Translations under genes and position numbers: made by a program
The notes under the pieces: model-generated
Seen by the model: only the letters and a program-made list of their open reading frames with translations
Database searches by the model: none
What the model was told of the DNA's origin: nothing
Source of the DNA: Diabrotica undecimpunctata
Lineage: Eukaryota > Arthropoda > Insecta > Coleoptera > Chrysomelidae
DNA length: 64,000 nucleotides
NCBI RefSeq assembly: GCF_040954645.1
Contig: NC_092812.1
Coordinates: 3,410,001-3,474,000 of the forward strand
Reading direction: 5' to 3'
In this document: in pieces, positions 56,001 through 64,000 of the stretch
Layout: the number at the start of each line of letters is the position of its first letter
How positions within the stretch are numbered: position 1 is the first letter of the stretch

Positions 56001-56869
56001 ATCAACTTGGAAAAAAGTTGTAGTTAGCGAAGACTCACCCAGTGTTGTAGCGCTACGTAATAATGACAATAAAGAAAAAAGGGAAACAGTGACAAATAGC
56101 AACAAAAATGGACTAATGGAGCACAGCTGCTTCAAAATCATGATAAGAAATACAATAGATGATTGACGGATTCGAGAAACTTGAGACTTGAGAAAGGCAC
56201 TCTGCCGAAACAGCTGTAGTGATAAGATACAATTAATTTGGTGTAAGTTTTGAAAACAAAGTTTTTAGTATTTTGTTGTTAAATAAAATGGAATTAACAT
56301 ACGACATTATATACGCTATAATAACTAGACAACTTGTACGATACGGACATATAAGGAGAAAGTTTCATGAAACAATAAACTACCCAATATTCGTTATGAG
56401 TGAAATCGATATGAATAAAGAAAATGAGGAAAACTATGGCAAAAGGTAAAAAAAAGTAGTGATTAAAACATGAGAGAGGTACCTTGTGGACAACATGTGC
56501 TTAATTAGGAACGAATTGAGATACATAATCAGAAGACGACACAGGAAAATCTATATAATATATAATAATCTATATAAATGTATACCATTTTTAACAATGC
56601 ATATTTATAGCTCATTTCTAGAGCCAACGTGCTAATTGTATGTAAAATGAAACTTTTTAAGGTTTTTAATGTTTGTATGAAAGATGAAACGGTATGACAC
56701 ATAACCGTGAAATTTATATACCAACCTATAAATCTCTTTTAAAAGAATACTGACACCTACACATTATCACAATACTACATATCATAATACTAAGAAATTT
56801 GTTATTTTAATCTAAGAACAGGCTTTATAATTTACGAGAGATTTAATTTAATGTATTTAAAATTTTACA
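56001..56869. other. AT-rich DNA without a recognisable gene
   Basis: Starts with 'gtagcgctacgtaataatgac', resembling an RTE tail ('gtagcgccattagaagaa' at 44.9 kb). Nothing else is supported. Confidence 0.4.
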
Positions 56870-57900
56870 GGATCCGGTATAGATATATTAGATATTCTTT
56901 TAGATTTTTTAGATATATTATTTCTTCAACACTGAAGTTAGTCCAATCTCTGATATTTCTCTGCCAGATTTTGTCTTTCTTCCCAAGACTTTTCTTCCCT
57001 CTACTCTTCCTTGCATGATGACGCGTAGAAGAGAGTATTTATCGTTTCGAACTGTAGCCCAGATACGATGTCCAGATAGACAATTCGTCTTAACGCTTCT
57101 TCGTTTGAGACTTTTACAGTCTAAGGAATTTTAAGAATACGCCTATATAGCCACATTTCGAATGCCTTTAATTTTTTTACAGATTTGGCTGTCAGGGTCC
57201 AAGCTTCTACCCCATATAGCAGTTGCGACCATACATAACATTCGACGACCTCAATCTAATAACCACACTCAATTTCTTATTTGTAAACATTGACTTTTAT
57301 CTGTTTAGTTTAGTCCTATCTTTTTGCTTTATCTGTTAATGATTTCTATAAGAATTTGTAAATCCTCTATATTTTCTGTCTTAATTGGGGTTTAGTCTGC
57401 AAATTTTATGTTATTAATGATGCTCACTCCATTCCTTACTTCTTTCCCATAGTGTCTCCTAAAATACCTATTAGTTGACAACACACATCTCTGGCTGACT
57501 CCTTTTTGAATTTCTGCTTGATTTGTTTCTCTTTCACCCGCATGACCGCTGTTTGAGTTTAGTAGATTTTTTAGTAAATTAATATCTTGGTATCTAGGTG
57601 TATGTATTTTAATGCATGTATGTGCTTACCAGGTTGAACTATGTCAAATACTTTTGAAAATCTATATTAGATATGAATATGTTTTCATTATAATCTCTGC
57701 ATTTTTGTAATAGTACCTCCATTGCGCACAATTCCTCTTTTGTTCCCAATCCACTTCTAAATCCAAACTATGTGTTGTCCAATTGTTCTTCACATTTTTT
57801 ATTGACAGACGATTTAATGTTGTTATTAATCGGATGACATTTGTGACTTTTATTAAATTTTGATAATCGTTACAAATTAAGTCTTTTAGTGACATATTAT
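56870..57900 (-). pseudogene. RTE-like LINE remnant (RT C-terminal half)
   Basis: On the minus strand broken frames read RNCAQWRYYYKNAEIIM (57700, motif A region), GVSQRCVLSTNRYF (motif B, 57500), IKTENIEDLQILIEIINR and WATVRNDKYSLLRVIMQGRVEGKKSWEE (quoted in part) near 57040. The order and text match the end of RTE polyproteins such as the one at 29.9 kb. Catalytic residues are lost and stops are numerous. Confidence 0.68.
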
Positions 57901-58095
57901 TCTTTTAATTTTTACTTCTCATTTAATGTCTATCTTTTGTTAGTTATTTTTAGAGTAAATATATGATGACTGACATTATTCCCAATTGATTCTTTTGTTT
58001 CAGTTATTGCTCTAGCCTAATTTGACATTTTCTTTCTTCAAATCATCAAATTTTCATGGTTTGTTTATATTTCGTTATAGTAAAATTCATATTTT
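57901..58095. other. AT-rich DNA without a gene
   Basis: No feature is seen. Confidence 0.35.
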
Positions 58096-59340
58096 CCACT
58101 AAGCCTAACATAAGCAGCAGCAGTGTCATCAAACCGAAATAATCCAGTTGTGCATAACGTTTTTGCCGATCGATTTACAAATAAATTTTAACAAACACAT
58201 CAAATTGATCATCCTTTTTACTTTCGTATACGATCATACTTATCCAAATTAAATTTCCAATTTTCAAAAACTTATGATACCTCCTCAATCCACAACCCTG
58301 CGCCATGGACAATATCTGTTCCGGCTATCGACATCAAACAAACCTAAGAAATCAGAGATATCGTCAACCGTCATTAAACAAAAGTTTCGTACACTATTAA
58401 ACAGATATGGCAATACCTACAGCGTATACACTGATGCATCAAAAAATGAAGACAGAGTTGGAGCAGCAATTTATTCGGAAGACATCTCAGTTAGTTTCCA
58501 ATAGTTGTCAATTACAACCATCTTTTCGGCTGAATTATTTGCAATTCTAAAAGCACTATCGTTAATACAAAACAAAAACCAAGAAATATGTATAATAATC
58601 ACAGATTCTCTAAATTCATTTTCCTCACTGACTCAATTATACTGTGACAACCCCCTTCTACTTCTTAGTAAAAAAGAACATAAAAACATTTCAAATAAGA
58701 AAATCCAAGTTCATTTTTTATGGGTACCTTCTCATGTCAGAATTGAAGGTAACGAAGTTGAAGATAAACTAGCTAAAAACGCATCAACTAACCTAATGTC
58801 CGAAGAAAGTAACATATTGGTACAAAACGATTTAAACTATAAACTTATACTACAAAAAATAATTCAAAAATGGCAACAAACTTGGAACAACACTACATCA
58901 AGGCTATATGAAGTCAACAAACATCCACATCTTTGGAAACCAAAAATAAAAGACAGAAGAGAGCATGTGATATTTACCCGTCTCCGTATCGGCCATACAC
59001 GACTTACTCATGGCTGTTTACTACAGAGCAAAAATAAACCAGTTTGTGAAGTGTGCAACCGTGTTCTAACGTTAAAACATTTTTTAATACAGTGTCCTAA
59101 ATATAACAGTGAACGAAATATAGCATACCCAACTGCCCTAGAAGAAAATACAGATACAAAAAGAATAATTTCTTATCTTAAAGACTGTCAACTTCTTCAT
59201 AAGATTTAAAACATACATTGTAATACACATACATATTATTATTATTAATTGTGAACTAATGTATATACACTATTTGTATCAACTGTAACATTAATTTAAA
59301 TACGCTAATGCCTCTGCGTGGTAGATGCGTTTAAAAAAAA
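58096..59340 (+). mobile_element. 5'-truncated I-like LINE (RNase H to 3' end)
   Basis: Coding homology to the ORF2s at 4.0-7.8 and 18.7-22.3 kb begins near 58100. The element ends after a 130-bp 3' UTR with 'gctaatgcctctgcgtgg' and a short A-run at about 59330. 5' truncation is the usual outcome of LINE insertion. Confidence 0.75.
58274..59209 (+). pseudogene. LINE ORF2 remnant: RNase H and C-terminal Cys/His domain
   Basis: RNase H: VYTDASKNEDRVGAAIYS, then a TAG at 58502-58504 splits the frame, then FSAELFAILKALSLIQ, IITDSLNSFSSL and LWVPSHVRIEGNEVEDKLAKN. All four acidic RNase H positions appear present. The tail has HVIFTRLRIGHTRLTHGCL and the CEVCNRVLTLKHFLIQC finger, ending at 59209. 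One stop is the only obvious lesion in this part. Confidence 0.85.
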
Positions 59341-59379
59341 GGTATTTATATTAGACTATAGATTATATTAGATTAGATA

Positions 59380-59720
59380 TTCAGTTTTGTGAAAGCGCCT
59401 GTCTTAGACAAATTGAAGGAGCGCTCCTAAGATTTTTCGGGGTTTGGCTTAATAGTTTAATTTGTAATACAGTGTAGGTGCCATTACGCTACCCCAAGCG
59501 AGACCATTCATCTGCGTTCTTCATCTTACCATTGAATGATACGAAAAATCTTCTATTCTGTAGATATACGCGGATAAAAAAAGTAATGTTTTTATCTAAG
59601 GCGATGTCATGGAGCTTTGGAGAAATGTTCTCTTATTTAATATGTCGTAAGTGGCATTTAGATTGACAAATACCACCCCTGATACCCGATATCTTTCGTA
59701 CTCGTTGTTGCTTTTTGCAA
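59380..59720 (-). pseudogene. Old LINE RT remnant, copy of 45210-45680
   Basis: Blocks such as 'tttttcggggtttggctta', 'gtgtaggtgccattac' and 'accattgaatgatacgaaaa' match 45270-45520. On the minus strand the text codes for the region between RT motifs A and C. Short and inactive. Confidence 0.6.
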
Positions 59721-60715
59721 AAACGGGTACGGTATTACGTACGTTAATAAGTATTACGAATAAAAATAAATAAGCAAGAAGAATATAAGTGATCTATATT
59801 TAAACTAAGTGACAGAAAAAAGAATATTATATCTACATTTACTTCTAAATTAAAAATTAAATTTTGATATGCCTGACAACGAAAGATACAAAAACACAAT
59901 TATATAAAGTTGAAAATAATAATAGCTTGTACAAGCGACCAAGCATTTAAAACAATAAGACCGAACATATTATATGTAATTGTAATAGATATGTTGCCGA
60001 GAATCAAGATACCCTAAGGAACCCAAATATTTCTTCTTTTAGTATCTGCCATAAGTGTATCCATGTGTTTATGTGTATCTAAAATATAGTATATAGGATA
60101 TTGAATTCCCTTGAAATTAGACGGTAAAAAATTGGAATTTTAAAAATGATTTATAAATTGTTATAATTAAGATTTTACTACTTCATGAAACAAATATTTT
60201 ATACGTCATAAACTGTAGCAATCGAAACATCGGAACGTTCATTTATATAATAAATATTTCAGTGCCAACGCATTTAAAAAAAAACTAATAAATAAAAATG
60301 AACTCTTGCCTTTTCCAAGTTTATAATAGGCACTACTTAAGTTTAAAAATAATTAAAGCAAGTAATATAAATTACCACTCTAAAATATTTAACTGCATTA
60401 ACCAAGTATTTGTGAAATTTCTCGATGACTAAATTGATTGATATTTAAATAAATTTGAAGTTCCAAAATGTACCTGCTGTAAAATTTGAAAGTCTACGAC
60501 TAATCAAATTATTGGCAACATCGCAAGAGTTTAGTTGTGTACGCGAAGGTATACATACGGATCCCAAAAGTGTTTTAACCTATTACAGAGTTCACTTAAT
60601 CCTACGTGTTGCTCGGAGTCTACATAAAGCGCTACGCAGATAATAATATACACGGTGTATATTCTACTGGAGTTAGTATAATACCGTTTTAGAACGGAGC
60701 TTACATTAACCGCTA

Positions 60716-60717
<2 letters not shown>
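59721..60717. other. AT-rich DNA without a recognisable gene
   Basis: No coding frame or element ends are seen. The plus-strand frame at 60455-60643 has no family features. Confidence 0.4.

Positions 60718-60784
<67 letters not shown>
60718..60784. repeat. (TA)n microsatellite
   Basis: About 65 bp of TA dinucleotides with a short interrupted extension to about 60810. Confidence 0.95.
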
Positions 60785-60789
<5 letters not shown>

Positions 60790-60839
60790 TATATATTTAT
60801 ATATGTATATCAAGATTATAAGTAGATGTGACAGGTTCG

Positions 60840-61620
60840 TTCTGGAGCGGAAGTGACCTGTCACTCTAGGCCACGCCCCCTGTTGACGTAGGAAAGTCCC
60901 ACGTCTCTCAAGGCCACGCCCCCAGCCAATGGTGACGTAGGTACGCCCCTTGTCTATAGGCCACGCCTCTCGACAAATGGTGACGTAGGTACGCCCCCAC
61001 GTAAACGCCTGACTAATGGTGACATAGGAACGCCCCCACTCGTGACGTTAGAAGATATCCTCGACCAATGGTGGTATAGGAACGTCCCCTCGTGACGTAA
61101 GAACATAGCGTCGACCAATGATGGCACAGAAACGCCCCACTCGTGACGTTAGAGCATATCCTCGACCAATGGTTGCATAGGAACGTCCCCTCGTGACCAT
61201 AGAACATATCCTCGACCAATGGCGGCACAAAAACGCCCCCACTCGTAACGTAACAACATATCCTCGACCAATGGTGGCATAGGAACGTCCCCTCGTGACG
61301 TAAGAACATATCGTAGATCAATGGTGACACAGAAACGCCCCCAAGTAAACGCCTGACCAATGGTGGCATAGGAACGTCCCCTCGTGACGTTAGACCATAT
61401 CCTCGACCAATGGTGATACAGAAACGCAACACTTGTAACGTTAAAACGTATCCCCGACCAATGGTGATACAAAAACACCCTACTCGTGATGTTAGAACGT
61501 TTCTATGTCCAATAGCGGCATCATGACATCAAATTGAGTTCATCCTCGTATCTCACCGACCAATGGTGACATAGGAACGCCCCCAATGGGAAAGTGTGTA
61601 TCGACGTCCAATGAAAACGA
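60840..61620. repeat. GC-rich tandem array of about 50-bp units with CCAAT, TGACGT and CGCCC motifs
   Basis: From about 61011 roughly eleven units begin 'cgaccaatgg' and continue through 'cataggaacg', 'cccctcgtgacg' and 'agaacatatcct', with a unit length of 50-51 bp. Two unit types alternate ('ggcataggaacgtcccctc' and 'ggcacagaaacgcccc'), so the higher-order period is about 101 bp. The left 170 bp have a related but looser pattern with 'ggccacgccccc' and 'aatggtgacgtaggtacg'. The motifs resemble CCAAT boxes, CRE half sites and GC boxes. The minus-strand frames across it are repeat artefacts. Confidence 0.85.
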
Positions 61621-61674
61621 CGTACATCAATGGCGGAGGCTATTTCCCCACTAGGAGTGGAGCTGTGCCCCCCT

Positions 61675-61815
61675 CCCCCCCATTCCCTAATAATAACGAA
61701 GATACGCCTCAACGTACACCGATAAGAACGACTGGTGGATGCGTATCACGAAAAGACACCCAAACGCCCGTCCATTCCCCCAATAATAACGAAGATACGC
61801 CTCGACAAACACCAA
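61675..61815. repeat. Direct repeat, about 91-bp period, two copies
   Basis: 'aataataacgaagatacgcc' at about 61688 and again at about 61783, each preceded by a C-rich 'cattccc' and followed by 'acaccaat'-like text. Confidence 0.8.
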
Positions 61816-61904
61816 TGGCGACAGCCGAAAAGAAGACGAATTGACAGCCGAAACGAAGAAGACGAATTACCGTTGACAGACAAAGAGAAGAAGTGTGTAA
61901 CTTT

Positions 61905-62100
61905 TAATTAACCTCGTATATATTTTATAGACGATGATTAACGTAAGAACTTTTAAATTTTCTCAATTTATATTTTACGAGTAATTTTTAATCAACCTCG
62001 TATATATTTTATCCACAACGAATAATGTAATAGCAAAAATTCGTTTATTTTTCAATTTATATTTTACTAGTAATTTGCGAGTAACTTCGTATATATAATT
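61905..62100. repeat. Direct repeat, about 84-bp period
   Basis: 'aacctcgtatatattttat' at about 61911 and 61995, with 'caatttatattttac' at about 61964 and 62040. A third, shorter version 'aacttcgtatatata' is at about 62082. Confidence 0.78.
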
Positions 62101-62603
62101 AAACTTATAAATCTTTATAAAAATTCCAACCAGCGGATGTGCATTTCCTTTTAACATTTCTCACACGGTCGCCGAAAACACGTGCAACAATTTTTTTCAA
62201 GAATCAGCTTGTTAGTCATATAGAATGTACGGCTGGACGTAATATGACGCGAAATACTGCTAACGAGAACTTTAGCGAATATTATTACATTCCTTTTTAA
62301 CATTGTCTCACGATTCAGCGTTTTCACAGTCGACAATATCCGGTGCACCTGTGTACACACAAGCTTTGGCTTGCAATTCTCGATAATTTCCAGTCGAGTT
62401 ACTTCATACCAGCCTGACTATTCAATAAACGACTACATTCTGTAAAGTAAATGTATATTTATGTATACAGGGTGCAACGAAAAAGTTTTGTGCACAACAA
62501 ATATTATTTATTGGATTTGTAAAACATTACAACCAAATAATTAGGTTAGAATAATACCATAGCAGTTAGAATTATCGAGAATACTATTTATATTGGGGTT
62601 AGA
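62101..62603. other. Noncoding stretch before the ORF cluster; TACAGGGTG word at about 62466
   Basis: No gene is supported. 'tttccttttaacatt' (62150) and 'attcctttttaacatt' (62290), each followed by 'ctcac', are a loose direct repeat. 'tatacagggtgcaacg' near 62463 resembles a mariner-type end, but no partner is visible inside the window. Promoter elements for the following ORFs would lie here. Confidence 0.4.
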
Positions 62604-62720
62604 ATGAAAGTCATTTATTTAACTGATGTCGTTCGTACAGTGCAGGCTAGAAGAGTTTTGCGAAAAAATACAAAAGTTGAAGGTGGATATACAGTGGTAC
62701 GAAGATATAACGAAAATTGA
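62604..62720 (+). CDS. Possible 38-aa ORF overlapping the next
   Basis: The ATG at 62604 opens a basic 38-residue frame (MKVIYLTDVVRTVQARRVLR then KNTKVEGGYTVV) that overlaps the 62-aa ORF in another frame. No family is recognised. It is equally likely to be chance, and is listed only because it fits the compact overlapping layout. Confidence 0.2.
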   Translation: MKVIYLTDVVRTVQARRVLRKNTKVEGGYTVVRRYNEN

Positions 62721-62814
62721 AAAACGATTTGCAGAGTTTCATTTGTCTGATAGAAAACTACCAAAAACACAATACCCGCTAAAAAGAATTCAGCCGAAAA
62801 GATGTCTCAACTAA
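62626..62814 (+). CDS. Small basic protein, 62 aa, unknown
   Basis: A true ATG at 62626 opens an intact 62-aa frame that is rich in Lys/Glu in its first two thirds (LEEFCEKIQKLKVDIQWYED, then ITKIEKRFAEFHLSDRK), likely helical, and ends basic (LKRIQPKRCLN). Its stop lies 13 bp inside the next ORF. The family is not recognised. The tight overlap suggests that it belongs with the following membrane protein on one transcript. Confidence 0.4.
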   Translation: MSFVQCRLEEFCEKIQKLKVDIQWYEDITKIEKRFAEFHLSDRKLPKTQYPLKRIQPKRCLN

Positions 62815-63221
62815 CAATATCATTCATAACAATGTCCTTTAACAATGTCCTTTATACAAACGTTCCAAACAATGTTAAGAACTTGATGATATGTTTTAAT
62901 GATGTAAAAACGGATTGTAATCGAACTGAATGGACTCTAATGGATCATGAAGTGGTGAATTATGGACAGCTTCCAGTATTTTTCAAAGCGATACCAAAGT
63001 CAGGAGGAGCATTCTACAAGATCAGGCTAATATCCCCAAATAACACCGAAAGTGATTCAAAATGGTGTACAACTAATAATGGTGTCATCGCTCAATATGG
63101 TTCATCGATTATAGTGTTAACAATCATATTAGTAATAAATGTATTTCTAACGATTAATATCATTATAAAATTTTTTGCAAATCGCAAATGCGAATCATCT
63201 TGCATTAAAATAAATATGTAA
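62802..63221 (+). CDS. Small membrane-anchored protein, 139 aa, unknown
   Basis: Intact frame from ATG at 62802, overlapping the preceding ORF by 13 bp. Residues 1-100 are polar with three Cys (31, 39, 89) and two N-glycosylation sequons (NRT at 40, NNT at 80). Residues about 102-125 are a strong hydrophobic helix (IIVLTIILVINVFLTINIII), followed by a short basic Cys-containing tail (KFFANRKCESSC). This is the layout of a type I-like or tail-anchored membrane protein, although no clear signal peptide is seen. AATAAA at 63239-63244 follows 18 bp after the stop. Function unknown. A virion or envelope role is only a guess from context. Confidence 0.5.
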   Translation: MSQLTISFITMSFNNVLYTNVPNNVKNLMICFNDVKTDCNRTEWTLMDHEVVNYGQLPVFFKAIPKSGGAFYKIRLISPNNTESDSKWCTTNNGVIAQYGSSIIVLTIILVINVFLTINIIIKFFANRKCESSCIKINM

Positions 63222-63238
63222 AAAAGGAAAACTGATAA

Positions 63239-63272
63239 AATAAAACTAAAACAAAACTTTTAATCTTTTATT
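63239..63272. terminator. Convergent polyadenylation signals
   Basis: AATAAA on the plus strand (63239-63244) and AATAAA on the minus strand (63267-63272, plus-strand TTTATT) serve the two convergent ORFs, whose stops are only 65 bp apart. Confidence 0.6.
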
Positions 63273-63286
63273 TAAAAAAATTCAAT

Positions 63287-63778
63287 TTACATAGGTATAA
63301 TCTTTTCACAAAACCATTGTCGGAGGCGATCCACATTTATCGAAGAGCAGGAAAATAATCCAGTTGTGTGACAAGCATTTGAATATGCAAAAAATTTTCC
63401 TGTTGCACACGGTGTACCATCATACTTGCAAACATCGATAATTGAGGGGAAAACTCCAAAAATGTGACACTTCTGTTTTAAAAAATCTGCTTTTTGTTCT
63501 CCGCGAACGTATATATAGTCGGTAGCATACAACAACTTAGATTCCAGTATTTCATTTATTTTGGAATATTCAATATCTCCATTAGAATACCGAAGACCAT
63601 GCACGTTTTTCTCCAAGTACGCAGCAGTCTTCTTATCTTGATTACTCAATGTAGCAAATGGTTGTGGAGGTTTAAATATATAATGACAATGTTTAAAACC
63701 AATTTCCATACTTAGTTCTTTGGGTACGAACCGCCCATCTACGGTGAATCCCTGTATGTCTACGAACGCTACTCTCAT
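63287..63778 (-). CDS. 163-aa protein, possible degenerate DnaQ/RNase H-like exonuclease, of a type seen in virus-like elements
   Basis: Intact frame. The N-terminus MRVAFVDIQGF resembles the first motif of DEDD exonucleases (FxDxE), with Gln at the Glu position, followed by a strand and KELSMEI. HCHYIFKPPQPF (31-41) and a later YIYVRGEQKADFL (88-100) are the other conserved-looking blocks. The last 45 residues have a Cys/His group (C117, C124, C136, H137, C144). I recall similar uncharacterised proteins in arthropod genomes near virus-like genes, but cannot name the family with confidence. If the fold is right, the missing Glu suggests lost catalysis. The gene lies 49 bp downstream of the next minus-strand gene. 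Confidence 0.5.
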   Translation of the reverse strand: MRVAFVDIQGFTVDGRFVPKELSMEIGFKHCHYIFKPPQPFATLSNQDKKTAAYLEKNVHGLRYSNGDIEYSKINEILESKLLYATDYIYVRGEQKADFLKQKCHIFGVFPSIIDVCKYDGTPCATGKFFAYSNACHTTGLFSCSSINVDRLRQWFCEKIIPM

Positions 63779-63827
63779 GATGACTGCTTGTCTGCTACTA
63801 ACACTTCATTCAACTTATTTAATCTTT

Positions 63828-63998
63828 TTAAATGATGTTTTTGACAACTTCAGTTAGAGGAAAGTATTCGAGTAGACTGTCGTGAACAATTAAACAGTAC
63901 GCTCGAGTGCCTGCCGGAAAACCTTCATCTGCTTCGATTTGCAACTTAACATCAACGGTTCCCGATCTGAATGATGTATCATCCTGCTTGGAACAGTC
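63828..63998 (-). CDS. C-terminus of a larger protein, possibly a structural (jelly-roll type) protein; continues beyond the window
   Basis: On the minus strand a frame enters from the right edge and ends at 63828-63830. The 56 visible residues alternate beta-strand-like segments: FRSGTVDVKLQIEADEGF, then RAYCLIVHDSLLEYFPL. The pattern of paired strands near a C-terminus is reminiscent of capsid-type beta sandwiches, but that is inference from 56 residues. It lies directly upstream of the 163-aa gene in the same orientation, so the two may share a transcript unit. Confidence 0.4.
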   Translation of the reverse strand, partial: DCSKQDDTSFRSGTVDVKLQIEADEGFPAGTRAYCLIVHDSLLEYFPLTEVVKNII

Positions 63999-64000
63999 AA

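Noticed and set aside
61013..61478. Three minus-strand frames of 64-139 aa rich in His/Trp/Ser repeats
   Set aside because: They follow the 50-bp tandem array in several frames at once, so they are repeat translations.
60840..61620. CRISPR-like array
   Set aside because: The units are diverged and contiguous with no unique spacers between identical repeats, and the window is eukaryotic.
62151..62360. 69-aa minus-strand Cys-rich frame upstream of the ORF cluster
   Set aside because: No recognisable pattern, and it overlaps the probable promoter region; chance cannot be excluded.

Overview
This window is AT-rich eukaryotic DNA made almost entirely of transposable elements. The families recognised are non-LTR retrotransposons of the I-like (with RNase H), jockey-like and RTE-like groups, piggyBac, mariner with DD41D spacing, a Penelope-like element, a BEL/Pao relic and an unassigned DDE-type transposase family. 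Together they point to an arthropod, most likely an insect with a large repeat-rich genome. A beetle is plausible but not proven. I see no convincing single-copy cellular gene, tRNA, rRNA or CRISPR array.

1-17.0 kb is a nest of elements. A decayed I-like LINE (about 1.1-17.0 kb) was hit by three elements, and one of those carries a fourth. (a) A full-length I-like LINE at 2408-8170 with two uninterrupted reading frames and an exact 12-bp target duplication. (b) A piggyBac at 11068-14939 with TTAA duplications, which itself carries a 5'-truncated Penelope-like element with arms of about 450 bp. (c) A 1.1-kb non-autonomous element with long terminal inverted repeats at 15548-16640. The host LINE frame resumes after each insertion, which fixes the boundaries. 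A second, nearly full-length but frameshifted LINE of the same family follows at about 17.0-22.5 kb.

22.6-29.0 kb holds a broken transposase-like gene of an unassigned family (minus strand), a LINE 3' fragment, simple repeats, and the 3' end of a BEL/Pao retrotransposon with a probable LTR. 29.1-35.4 kb is a mariner with DD41D spacing and terminal inverted repeats of about 430 bp. An RTE-clade LINE with an intact 1009-aa ORF is inserted in it, with an 8-bp target duplication. A second mariner with the same spacing (36599-38272) is inserted inside a LINE RNase H relic. 38.5-60.7 kb is a graveyard: jockey-like and RTE-like fragments, long (TA)n tracts, a second copy of the unassigned transposase family, and a set of diverged repeat copies (48.9-56.0 kb), one of which carries an RTE insertion missing from another copy.

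The last 3.3 kb differ. A GC-rich array of roughly 50-bp units rich in CCAAT, TGACGT and CGCCC motifs (60.8-61.6 kb) is followed by two further direct-repeat sets. Then comes a compact cluster of short intact ORFs: two overlapping plus-strand ORFs, the second ending in a membrane anchor, convergent with two closely spaced minus-strand ORFs, with polyadenylation signals 22 bp apart. This density suggests the edge of an integrated virus-like element continuing past the window. That is the main candidate for something unusual here, but the family assignment is inference.
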